DNA of 64,000 nt from CAZMCH01 sp964564735 (GTDB lineage: Bacteria > Poribacteria > DTPJ01). This document shows, piece by piece, positions 24,869-33,383 of the stretch; the first letter of the stretch is position 1; the number at the start of each line of letters is the position of its first letter. The position numbers and the translations under genes are program-made. Location: contig CAZMCH010000009.1 in assembly GCA_964564735.1 (NCBI GenBank), positions 1-64,000 on the forward strand, read 5' to 3'. The notes under the pieces were generated by a model. The model had not been told where the DNA came from and did no database searches. It saw nothing but the letters and a program-made list of their open reading frames with translations.

Positions 24869-25768
24869 TTACTCCTGAATATTGCCATATATAGACATTA
24901 AATCGTTATATTCTTTCTCTGTTATTGTTATCATTCCACCATGACGGACACCTTTTGGAACTTCGTAGGTTTGCCATTGAAGGTTATACCAATCACCCGA
25001 TAGCTTTTTAGCGGCTGAACATCCATAGGACATTCCCGGATATTCTTCATAATAAAGATACCATTGGCTCCCATCAAGTTTTTGTATTAATGTTGGTGCT
25101 TCCCGCCAATTTGGGCTGATAGGCAGAGATGGTTCAGTATAAGGACCAAGCAGATTATCTGAATAGCTCATTCTAATTGTCTTCCCTGTTGGACACGAAA
25201 GATCAGCCCATCGTTCATCTTTTATAAAGGCGTAATATTTATTGTCTTCTTTACGAATAATTACATCAATTGTTGCAAAAGGAAAATCAAATAGCCTTTT
25301 GGGTTCAGAAAAGTGAAGCATATCTTTTGAGAGAACATAAAAAGTTCGCATACTGCTCCAGACTCTTTCTGGTTCTTCTGCAACTGGTTCTTTTGAAGGG
25401 CTATGCCAAGTCATAGCATATTGAGATGATTCAGAATCATAAAAACATTTTGGCGCTCCATGATGCTTTATGCCTTTTCTAAAGCCTACTGCATTTGGCA
25501 CATCAGGATCATAATCTAGCCATTTTTTCCATGTTATTAGGTTATCTGATACCCATATAGTAATGACAGGATCCCCGCCACCAAGCAAGTAAAATCTTCC
25601 ATCATGCCCACGAGTAATGTCAGGATGACCGTAATATTCTTCATCGATAATCCTTTTACCATCATTTATTAATTTCCAATGAAGTCCATCTGCGCTTATT
25701 GAGTAATACAATCGCCCATAATCATGTTTCATTACATGTGCAAAAAGATAACCATAATATTGATCCAT
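24869..25768 (-). CDS. Five-bladed beta-propeller, GH43-like glycosidase
   Basis: 299 residues. Repeated blades with S..D..W..W signatures (SISADGLHWKLIN, VSDNLITWKKW, LSKDMLHFSEP) as in GH43/GH32/GH117-type propellers. Candidate acidic catalytic residues are Asp and Glu in HPDITRGHDG, ATIDVII and WREAPTL, consistent with clan GH-F/J style, though I cannot assign the triad. No signal peptide, so it acts in the cytoplasm or is a glycan-recognition protein. ATG at 25768 follows AAAAGGAGATACTA. It follows the beta-barrel gene by about 20 bases. Confidence 0.65.
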   Translation of the reverse strand: MDQYYGYLFAHVMKHDYGRLYYSISADGLHWKLINDGKRIIDEEYYGHPDITRGHDGRFYLLGGGDPVITIWVSDNLITWKKWLDYDPDVPNAVGFRKGIKHHGAPKCFYDSESSQYAMTWHSPSKEPVAEEPERVWSSMRTFYVLSKDMLHFSEPKRLFDFPFATIDVIIRKEDNKYYAFIKDERWADLSCPTGKTIRMSYSDNLLGPYTEPSLPISPNWREAPTLIQKLDGSQWYLYYEEYPGMSYGCSAAKKLSGDWYNLQWQTYEVPKGVRHGGMITITEKEYNDLMSIYGNIQE

Positions 25769-25789
25769 TAGTATCTCCTTTTAAAAGAG

Positions 25790-27538
25790 CTAATCAAGAC
25801 CGCCAAATATGATGTTTGCACCAACAGTAATGATTTGACCCGATTGAGGTATGCCAAGATAATATATAACATCTTTGCGATCCTGTATTTTTAGTCCATT
25901 TTTTGTATCTATACCAAAAGAATAGCGACCATCGATATATAAACTGATGAATCTGTTAAAAAATGGCTTACTTATGCGCATATAGACAAAGGCTATGTCT
26001 TCTGAATTCTCTGTGGGAGGAATAATGTTTATATTTTCTGTCTGTGCTGGCTGATATTTCCAATAACATCCACCAAAAGTAAATGTTCCGCTAAGGGGTC
26101 TGCCGAACGAAAAACCAGCATTTGCAAGGTGTTCTGGCTCAAATAACGGAGTATCATAACGTTCAAATTTATAATTAGCAAATATATTAAAGGTACTAAA
26201 AATATTTAACTCAAGAGATGCTTCACCATTTATGGATTCAGAAGTTTCTACATTTGTTAGATACCAGACATGCTTATTAAGTTGAATCCATGTAATTCTG
26301 CTTTGTGGCTGACCATAGGATGCTTGAGCCATTAATTTCAGGCGTGTAGCTACATCAACATTAAGTAATCCGTAAGCCTCCCAAAAATCCTCTGATTCCA
26401 GTGAGTCATTGACAATAACTGATTTAGATCGCCAGTATAATTCATCAAAATCAGGCAAGATTACTCGTCTTCTATATCCTGCGCCTATTTGAAAGGCTTT
26501 GGGACCGATTATTAATCCGACATCTGGAACCATATATGGATCAAATTCTGAATCATATATACCTGTTGCGTTTAGCTTGAGTTTGATGAAGCTAACAGGA
26601 CTAGCTATATTTGAAATATCAGCTTTTATGATTTTTCTTGATTCAAGGGTTTTGCTGTCACTTCTGGTTGTTTTATCAACTAAACTTGATAGTTGCAATT
26701 TAGTTTTTGCATTGACTTCAAGACTGGGAAGAACCTTTCTGCCTAGTTCGGCAAGAAATATACCTGTTACATAGTCAAATTTTCTTTGTGACGCATCAGT
26801 TAATCCAGACCAGACACTAATGCCTTTGAGTGTAAGAATATCAGAGCCTTCACCTGGTCTTCGATATGATATGCCTGCGCTATTCCTTATCCTTGTCTGA
26901 TCAGTTTTATCATCAATAATGAGGTTTTGGCTGTTTCTCTGTGCTTCAAGGCTTAAATTCTGGTTTTGTCCTATCATTACATTTATAAGTCCGTTAAGTT
27001 TATCGTCTGACGTTTTAAAATCTGTAGAATCGTCATTTATTTTTTCAGAATAGCTATTACGAATCTGTTTGAACATAAGATGAATGAATGTTGATGACAT
27101 ATATCCAGTAGTTCTATTGACATTTTCTAGCAAGGGCATTGCCCAATATCTGCCTTCTGGAAATCCAGCGGTTTCTTTTTGGAAATATTCCTTATTCTTA
27201 ACAGCCCCAATTCTTAATCTTTGGTTATGTATTGCAAAGGAAGCCTCTCGGTTATCCCATATATCGGGATTTTCTTGGATGCCAGACATAAAGGTAAGTG
27301 CAGCGGTATTCCATGCCCTTGCAAACGGGATACTAAGGTTATAACGATGCCTTGCCTTTATCCTGTCAACAACAAGCTGACCTCTTGGATATTCCTCTTT
27401 TAGAACAGGTCTAGCACCTTTTGGAACAAGGACGGACATTTCATCACGTGGATTTTTTTCCTCAAATGGTTCAGAAAATGCGGTTGATGTAATTATAACG
27501 CAAGCAAGAATAAAAAATATTATGTATCTAAAATTCAT
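25790..27538 (-). CDS. Outer-membrane beta-barrel protein, unknown
   Basis: 582 residues with a signal peptide (about 1-22, ending STAFSEP) and then many alternating amphipathic strands. Features include INGEASLELNIFSTFNIFANY and GYRRRVILPDF, and an Ile/Gly-rich C-terminus (ITVGANIIFGGLD). No TonB-dependent plug is seen. It follows the AgmX/TonB-like and TPR genes, from which a terminator hairpin separates it. A role as the outer-membrane part of that envelope locus is inference. ATG at 27538 after AAAAGGTTGGCAA. Confidence 0.65.
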   Translation of the reverse strand: MNFRYIIFFILACVIITSTAFSEPFEEKNPRDEMSVLVPKGARPVLKEEYPRGQLVVDRIKARHRYNLSIPFARAWNTAALTFMSGIQENPDIWDNREASFAIHNQRLRIGAVKNKEYFQKETAGFPEGRYWAMPLLENVNRTTGYMSSTFIHLMFKQIRNSYSEKINDDSTDFKTSDDKLNGLINVMIGQNQNLSLEAQRNSQNLIIDDKTDQTRIRNSAGISYRRPGEGSDILTLKGISVWSGLTDASQRKFDYVTGIFLAELGRKVLPSLEVNAKTKLQLSSLVDKTTRSDSKTLESRKIIKADISNIASPVSFIKLKLNATGIYDSEFDPYMVPDVGLIIGPKAFQIGAGYRRRVILPDFDELYWRSKSVIVNDSLESEDFWEAYGLLNVDVATRLKLMAQASYGQPQSRITWIQLNKHVWYLTNVETSESINGEASLELNIFSTFNIFANYKFERYDTPLFEPEHLANAGFSFGRPLSGTFTFGGCYWKYQPAQTENINIIPPTENSEDIAFVYMRISKPFFNRFISLYIDGRYSFGIDTKNGLKIQDRKDVIYYLGIPQSGQIITVGANIIFGGLD

Positions 27539-27557
27539 TTTGCCAACCTTTTGTTAA

Positions 27558-27585
27558 TAAAAAGTCTCCCTTTCCCAAAGGGAGA
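27558..27585 (-). terminator. Intrinsic terminator after the AgmX/TonB-like gene
   Basis: On the minus strand TCTCCCTTT-GGG-AAAGGGAGA (27565-27585) is a perfect 9-bp stem with a 3-base loop, followed by CTTTTTA. It lies 21 bases after the stop of the glycine-rich gene. The flanking TAAATCTCCCTTT is also typical of a widespread intergenic repeat, so it may be a mobile repeat serving as terminator. Confidence 0.7.
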
Positions 27586-27605
27586 TTTAGAGGGATTATA
27601 TAATA

Positions 27606-28994
27606 TCACTGCCACGAGATACGCCCATTCATCTTTACAGGCCATTCCGTAGGATCATCTTTGCCATCATTAAGACTTGCGAATTTCCAAGACTTAATTC
27701 TTTTTGTAAGATCATCACTGATACGTGAATTAAGCTTCGTATGAAAATCTATGGAAGATACTGTTACTTGATTACCTGATTTATTTACAACAACAGTTAT
27801 CTGCAACGCTTTTGGTATATCGGAAAGTTTGGAGTTATTCCAGTCTTCATATAACTTGCGAAGGCTATGTAAATCTTTGTTTATTTCCTCTTGTAAAACT
27901 TCTCCGAAATTACGATTATCCTCTTTTTTGGGCGCTTCGACTTTTGGACCTTCCATACCTTTTCCAATGTCAGCCTTAAAACCCTCTCTTTCTATTGCAG
28001 AACGTTTATCTTCGACTGTTGACCCCTTTCTAGGAGAACCAGTAACACCACTATTTCCAGAAGCAGACCTAGTTTCAGGATTGGGATTGCCTCTTGATTT
28101 TCCTGTTTCATATCCTCCGGAGCCGGGTCCTCCGTCACCAATACCTTTTCCTGCACCTCCGCCAGAACCATCACCTTGACCAGTGCCGGTTCCCATACCT
28201 CCTTTTCCACCACCGTCGCCGATACCAATTCCTGTTCCTGATCCTCCACCTGTTCCTTTGCCTGTTCCTGTCGCTAAGCCTTGACCGGGACCTTTTTCAC
28301 CTAATCCACCACTGCCTCCGCTACCGCCACGTCCAGCAATATTAGCCCTACCACTGCCTCTGCCATCTTCTACAAGCCCAAACTTAAAGCCTGATGTATC
28401 TTTACCGCCTGCGCCAAAGTCTGATCCCTTACCAGCAGGAATAATCATATTTTTCTCAATTCTGTCGCTTCTTATCCCGGTTCCGCCTGTTTTAGTAAGT
28501 AAGTCTTCGCTGACGATACCACCAGCTTTTCTCATTCCCGGTTGATCACCGGGCGCGCCTCGTCGCCCTTCTTGTCCACTGCTCCCGGGCGCACTTCCAC
28601 CACCAGAGTTTCTGCTTCTGAGCAAAGCCTCTTGCCATGCTGGTTGAGTTTCTGTTTGTTGTGGAACTGTTTTTTGTGTGACTACCGTTTCTTTTTTTAT
28701 TAATACCTTAGTAATATCAGCTGTTTTTTCGCTTTTATCACGAAATATTACAACAAGTTCCGGTTCTTCATACTTTAAAAATACAACATCTAATCCTCTT
28801 GGTTTCATGGGTTTAGGTAAATACATTGTCATTTTTGGTTGCTCAACATAAGCATAAGATAAAATTACAGCCATTAAAAAATGAAAAACCGTTGAGCCAC
28901 CAAGCATAAACCAATGAGTCTTATCTTTGCGATACTCCTTGCGTCGCTTTTGTTCTTTTGCTATTAACTTTTCCATTTTGATCTTCGGAATCAT
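27606..28994 (-). CDS. AgmX/PglI- or TonB-like glycine-rich envelope protein
   Basis: 462 residues. A cytoplasmic basic N-terminus, one TM helix (about 28-49), a periplasmic region, a long Gly/Ser low-complexity linker (about 195-315, repeats of GxGxG and GDGxGxG), and a conserved C-terminal domain (about 372-462: ITVVVNKSGNQVTVSS...IKSWKF...ISW). That domain resembles the AgmX/PglI C-terminal or TonB-like fold that spans the periplasm. Gliding and TonB-type energy transducers have this layout. It is preceded by the TPR gene (39-base gap); no ExbB/ExbD is in the window. ATG at 28994 after GAAGGTGGGATAAAA. Confidence 0.7.
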   Translation of the reverse strand: MIPKIKMEKLIAKEQKRRKEYRKDKTHWFMLGGSTVFHFLMAVILSYAYVEQPKMTMYLPKPMKPRGLDVVFLKYEEPELVVIFRDKSEKTADITKVLIKKETVVTQKTVPQQTETQPAWQEALLRSRNSGGGSAPGSSGQEGRRGAPGDQPGMRKAGGIVSEDLLTKTGGTGIRSDRIEKNMIIPAGKGSDFGAGGKDTSGFKFGLVEDGRGSGRANIAGRGGSGGSGGLGEKGPGQGLATGTGKGTGGGSGTGIGIGDGGGKGGMGTGTGQGDGSGGGAGKGIGDGGPGSGGYETGKSRGNPNPETRSASGNSGVTGSPRKGSTVEDKRSAIEREGFKADIGKGMEGPKVEAPKKEDNRNFGEVLQEEINKDLHSLRKLYEDWNNSKLSDIPKALQITVVVNKSGNQVTVSSIDFHTKLNSRISDDLTKRIKSWKFASLNDGKDDPTEWPVKMNGRISWQ

Positions 28995-29033
28995 TTTTAT
29001 CCCACCTTCACGAAGTCTTATGTTTTTTTGTTT

Positions 29034-32000
29034 TTATTTGCCTTCATTTGAGGGTCCTGCTATTTTAGTGATACCGTTTCTGCCTACCCTTCGCCAATAT
29101 TCAAACTGGCTATTTACAAGCCTGTTATACCATGATTTTGCTTTTTCCATATCTTTTTGCTGAAAATAGCTTTCCGCAACTATCTCTGCTGATTCTTCCC
29201 ATAAACCATTAGTTGACTGAAACAAAGCCCATGTATCAAGGGCATTTGTCCTAGCACCTGAGGGATTTCCTGAATCAAGAATTATCTTAGCAATTATATT
29301 CTGTAATCCGACAGCATATTCATCGGGCATTTTCTTCAGAGATTCATTATCCAGCCATTTTTCTGCAAAGTTTTTTGCATCCAATAAATTGCCTTGTTTA
29401 TAGGCTATAAGAGCAGATAAATAATCTATTTTCGGCTTAAGGCTGGTTATATTCTGCACCTCTTGCAGTTTAAGTTTTGCGCTACTTTGATCGCCTTCCT
29501 CGTATAAACAACGGCTAATCATAAATTGCGATTCAGCAATAATAGGTATTTCCAGCTTTTCTCCGTCCATTATATCAAGGATATTTTGTGTTTTGTCTGG
29601 AAAGCTTGATCTTAAATTCGTTCCTCTGCTCAAAACTTGTTCATAAACGCCCCTTGCCTGAGCAAAAGCCTGCTTTATAAGCCCTATTTCTGTATCCTGT
29701 CCCTGTAATTGCTTTAGCTTTGCCTGTTGAAATAAGGACTCTGCTTGCCAAAAAGTTGATCTTAAAAACAAATTGCTGATAATTGCTATATCAAGGTCAG
29801 GAGGCGTATATTGCCCTGCAATAACTTTATTGATAATGCTTTCTATAACTCTTGCTGAACTTGCAAATTCATCTGCGGATCTTTGATAGCTTTTATCAAA
29901 CTTAAACATTATTGATCCCATCTGAAAATGTGCTATTGCTTCTGATTCTGTCCCCGGATACTTTGCGATAATATCTCTATAAGCATTTTCAGCGGATAGT
30001 TTTAATTCCCTATTGCTACTCTGTTGCGCTCTTTCATAATATATCTCTGCAATACGAAGCATAGCATTATCAGCAAGTTCGCTATTCGGATATGTTTGAA
30101 CCATCAATTCTAAAGATTTTTCTTCATTAACCCTGTCGTTCATAAGGCGATAGCATCTTGCGATTTCATATACAGCATCATCTGCATATTCACTTTGAGG
30201 ATAATTCACCAAGACTTTTGTATATTCATCTATTGCTTGGGCATACTTCTTTGGATCGCTGGAGCCTAATGAATACGTGCAAAACCCAATTTCAAATTGT
30301 GCATCATCTGCTCTTGGGCTATTAGGAAATCTTCTAACGAGTTCCTTATAATCCAATAAAGCCTGTCTTAAATTAAGTTCTGTATCCTGATCCCCTGCAC
30401 CTGATCTTGCTAATAGGTAGCCTCGCCAAAATAGCGCATCACCGACAAATTGATCTAAATCAGTATTACTGCCATATTTTTTTATTAATACATTGAATTG
30501 CTCTATTGCTTCTTTATTCCTATTTTGCTTAAATAAAGATAAACCTAAATTAAGAATCGCTTCTGGTTCGTTTGCTGTATCAGGATATCTTGTAATTATT
30601 TCTGTATAGGCTTTTTCTGCCTCTTCATATCTTTTTAGATCAAAAAGACTGCCAGCCCTTCGCATAAGTAATTCTTGTTCAATATCTGGTATTCTTGTCA
30701 ATGAAAGTTCCCGTTTTAATTGATCCCATGTTGCAATTGAGCCATTAATATCGCCCTTTCTCTCTTTTGAAAGAGCGATCTCCGCAAGCCCCCTAAATCG
30801 CCATTTTTGATAGCTGATGTTTATCCCCTCAAAAGTCCTTATTGCATCATCCCATCTGCCAAGCCTTTGATAGCCTCTACCTATCATATATTGCGATTCA
30901 CCATAATATCCATCGAGTTCTTTTGCCATTTGGGTTTCTTTGCCTTCTTTTTTCCAGTATTTACCAACATTATCATTTGAATTTGCAAAAGCTTCTACGG
31001 ACTGTCCATAAAGGTTATTTGCTCGTTTAACCAATTCTGGGGAAGTTTGAGTATCAATAGTTGACGCTTCTGCAAAGTATGACCATCCAAGCCAATAATA
31101 AGCAACAGCCATTAATTCAACTTTTCCTATTGATCTTGATACTTTAAGGGCTTTATCAAAATTTTCAATTGCTGCACTATATTGCCTTGCATTAAAGGCA
31201 TAATCTCCTATTTCCATTAGAGCATCGACTTCATATCGGGAATTTGGGTATCGTTCAATAATAAGCCGAAAATCAGCAAGAGCCTTATCCATTTGCCCAA
31301 GTTGTTTTTGGCATCTTGCTCTTTCAAGAAGAGCAATTTTTGGTAATTCTAATGTTGCAACATCAGTTACATATTCACGTGGATTAGCTATAACTCGAGT
31401 ATAAACCTCAACGGCTTTTTGAAGGAAGTTAATTTTATCTGCCTCTTTTTCCGCTGTTTCTGCCATCATTTTATATATGTCGCCAGCATAAAATAGGGCT
31501 TTATCGCTTAATTCGCTGTTAGATAGCTCTGTTTCAAATTTTGATAATAATCTTAATGCCTCTTGATACCTACCCATCTGAAATGTTGCATCTGCCTTTG
31601 CATAAAGAAGTTTTGCATATTCAGGTGCGCGAGTAGAAATAAATTGCAGACCATTATCATACCATTCAACAGCCTTTGAGTATTCTCCCTGCGAAAAAGC
31701 AATGTCTCCAGCTTCTCCAGATAATTGAACCATTTGCTCGGATATTACCATAAAATGCTTTTCCATTTCTTCATATAGAGTGGCATTTAATCTTAATTTA
31801 CCTTTCATCTCCTCAAATTTTGTCTTAAACATAAATAGGTCGCTATAGGCTTGATTATATTTCTCTATTGCATCTGTTGATTTCTTGTTTAATCTGAGTC
31901 TTCTACCTATTTCTATTCTGCTTGATGCCCTTCCATAATAAGAATTAACTATATATGGCGCAGATTTTTCATCATTAATATCATTATTTTGAATTATAGT

Positions 32001-32156
32001 AGTAAACTTATTTTCTGCTGCCTCGTATTCATCTTCATTCAATAACGTTACAGCAATCGTATAATCACGATCAGGAACAGCACTAACGCCATTCATTGCA
32101 AATGAAAACGTAACTATACCGATGATTAATAATATAAAAGATAACGACCTTTTCAT
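29034..32156 (-). CDS. Large secreted TPR-repeat protein
   Basis: 1,040 residues with a signal peptide (about 1-26) followed by tandem TPR units nearly to the end. Many units have the A..Y...I..YP.S..AD.A signature of periplasmic BamD/YbgF-type TPRs (ALADFRLIIERYPNSRYEVDA, LMVQTYPNSELADNA). It is probably a periplasmic scaffold for outer-membrane or motility machinery. First gene of the locus with the AgmX/TonB-like and beta-barrel genes. ATG at 32156 follows CTAGGAGGGCATT. A near-consensus promoter lies 134 bases upstream. Confidence 0.85.
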   Translation of the reverse strand: MKRSLSFILLIIGIVTFSFAMNGVSAVPDRDYTIAVTLLNEDEYEAAENKFTTIIQNNDINDEKSAPYIVNSYYGRASSRIEIGRRLRLNKKSTDAIEKYNQAYSDLFMFKTKFEEMKGKLRLNATLYEEMEKHFMVISEQMVQLSGEAGDIAFSQGEYSKAVEWYDNGLQFISTRAPEYAKLLYAKADATFQMGRYQEALRLLSKFETELSNSELSDKALFYAGDIYKMMAETAEKEADKINFLQKAVEVYTRVIANPREYVTDVATLELPKIALLERARCQKQLGQMDKALADFRLIIERYPNSRYEVDALMEIGDYAFNARQYSAAIENFDKALKVSRSIGKVELMAVAYYWLGWSYFAEASTIDTQTSPELVKRANNLYGQSVEAFANSNDNVGKYWKKEGKETQMAKELDGYYGESQYMIGRGYQRLGRWDDAIRTFEGINISYQKWRFRGLAEIALSKERKGDINGSIATWDQLKRELSLTRIPDIEQELLMRRAGSLFDLKRYEEAEKAYTEIITRYPDTANEPEAILNLGLSLFKQNRNKEAIEQFNVLIKKYGSNTDLDQFVGDALFWRGYLLARSGAGDQDTELNLRQALLDYKELVRRFPNSPRADDAQFEIGFCTYSLGSSDPKKYAQAIDEYTKVLVNYPQSEYADDAVYEIARCYRLMNDRVNEEKSLELMVQTYPNSELADNAMLRIAEIYYERAQQSSNRELKLSAENAYRDIIAKYPGTESEAIAHFQMGSIMFKFDKSYQRSADEFASSARVIESIINKVIAGQYTPPDLDIAIISNLFLRSTFWQAESLFQQAKLKQLQGQDTEIGLIKQAFAQARGVYEQVLSRGTNLRSSFPDKTQNILDIMDGEKLEIPIIAESQFMISRCLYEEGDQSSAKLKLQEVQNITSLKPKIDYLSALIAYKQGNLLDAKNFAEKWLDNESLKKMPDEYAVGLQNIIAKIILDSGNPSGARTNALDTWALFQSTNGLWEESAEIVAESYFQQKDMEKAKSWYNRLVNSQFEYWRRVGRNGITKIAGPSNEGK

Positions 32157-32289
32157 AATGCCCTCCTAGATAATATTTGACATAACATTTATGTTTTTCA
32201 GAATTTTCTGCTTATTTCAATTTTTTGCACGCAATAGATAACGTTTAAAAGCCTAATTTGGCTTATACCTTTATCAATTTTTGTTAGGT

Positions 32290-32318
32290 ATTATATATTT
32301 TAGATTATCATAAGTCAA
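32290..32318 (-). promoter_or_regulatory. Near-consensus sigma-70-type promoter for the TPR locus
   Basis: On the minus strand TTGACT (32318-32313), 17-base spacer, TATAAT (32295-32290). It points toward the TPR gene start at 32156, leaving a ~125-base leader. It is one of the best promoter matches in the window. Confidence 0.7.
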
Positions 32319-32325
32319 TAATAGC

Positions 32326-32344
32326 TTTTGGCTATAAGCCAAAA
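32326..32344. promoter_or_regulatory. Perfect palindrome next to the promoter (candidate operator)
   Basis: TTTTGGCT-ATA-AGCCAAAA is an 8-bp perfect inverted repeat with a 3-base centre. It begins 8 bases upstream of the -35 box of the TPR-locus promoter and lies in the divergent region before the VanZ-like gene. No T-run follows, so an operator is more likely than a terminator. The binding protein is unknown. Confidence 0.4.
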
Positions 32345-32418
32345 AATGCTTGAAATACAATGATTCATAAGTTATAATTGATTAAATTAAAATAACATTA
32401 TTTTTTGAGGTAGCAAAA

Positions 32419-32829
32419 ATTCAAAAATCATCAAAATTCAACAGATATTATATATTTTTAGCTCTTTATATTATTGGTATATTTAGCTTATCGTCAATTC
32501 CGCCAAGCGATATTCCAGAAGTGAATTTCTGGTTTCCTATTGATAAGGTAGTTCATTTTTTGGAATATGGTATCTTTGGCTTTTTACTAACAAAAGCATT
32601 TCTGAATTCTAGTAAATCACTTTCCAAATGGTTACAAATCAAAGTTGCTCTAAAAGTTATTCTAATTGCTATGGTTATTGGCGCAATTGATGAGTCTTAT
32701 CAGTTTTTGACTAAAAGAAATCCCAGTATATACGATTGGTTTGCTGATGTTATTGGTGCAACAACCTTTATGATTTTCACATTTATATTCTCTAAATCTT
32801 ATCGTCATCGCAAATATCGTTCAAAATGA
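32419..32829 (+). CDS. VanZ-like membrane protein, probable ATT start
   Basis: About 136 residues from ATT at 32419. The VanZ pattern needs the upstream residues: a first TM helix (YYIFLALYIIGIFSLSSIP) precedes DKVVHFLEYGIFGFLL, then IDESYQF and DWFADVIGA, all conserved in VanZ/PhaM-like proteins. The first in-frame GTG (32521) would remove TM1. The frame is open only back to 32386, and the only well placed signal is GAGG at 32407-32410, 8 bases before ATT. An ATA at 32392 is less likely. Function of VanZ-like proteins is unsettled (teicoplanin tolerance in the namesake). Confidence 0.65.
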   Translation: MQKSSKFNRYYIFLALYIIGIFSLSSIPPSDIPEVNFWFPIDKVVHFLEYGIFGFLLTKAFLNSSKSLSKWLQIKVALKVILIAMVIGAIDESYQFLTKRNPSIYDWFADVIGATTFMIFTFIFSKSYRHRKYRSK

Positions 32830-32904
32830 AATAACTTTACTAATAATATGGTTTATAAATTATGGATGTTGACTAATATACAAATATTATGAAAGGTGAT
32901 TTTT

Positions 32905-33351
32905 ATGCTAAATAAATTTAGGCTTATTTTCATTGTATTGATTATTTTATTATCAATTAGTAGTATTCAACCAACTCTTGCTCTTGATAGATCGAGATTC
33001 TTTACAGGTGTTATGTTTTTTTCAGGATTAGGTGCAAGTTTCGCTGGCGCAATCACTCAGGGTCAAGCAAATGGAATATATGATGAGTATTTACATTCTG
33101 CTGTTCAGGCAGATATGGATAAGCTAATCAATGATTATAATCAAAAACGTCAACAAAGCATTATTGCTTCACGAGTTGGTATTGGACTAACAATTGGCGC
33201 CGCACTTATATCACTTTTTGATATTTATAACACAATTGAATTATCTAATCAAGCAAATAATTACCTAAGTTCAGTGAATATATATAATAATATAGCTAGT
33301 GCAGATTTGCAAAAAGGTAACATGAAAATAGCAATTAGTGATCGTTTTTAG
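32905..33351 (+). CDS. Small secreted or membrane protein, unknown
   Basis: About 148 residues. Signal peptide (LIFIVLIILLSISSIQPTLA), then an Ala/Gly-rich hydrophobic segment (GVMFFSGLGASFAGAI), a polar helix, a second hydrophobic segment (GIGLTIGAALISLFDIY) and a polar C-terminus. ATG at 32905 follows GAAAGGTGATTTTT; a GTG three codons earlier is inside that ribosome site. It precedes the FN3 lipoprotein by 32 bases in one direction, so likely the same transcript. No family recognised. Confidence 0.55.
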   Translation: MLNKFRLIFIVLIILLSISSIQPTLALDRSRFFTGVMFFSGLGASFAGAITQGQANGIYDEYLHSAVQADMDKLINDYNQKRQQSIIASRVGIGLTIGAALISLFDIYNTIELSNQANNYLSSVNIYNNIASADLQKGNMKIAISDRF

Positions 33352-33383
33352 GATAATTATCTGAAAAGAGGTTTTAGATTGAT

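Noticed and set aside
28080..28380. The Gly/Ser-rich stretch as a separate collagen-like gene on the other strand
   Set aside because: Its open frames on the other strand and phase are composition artefacts of the GC-rich glycine codons.
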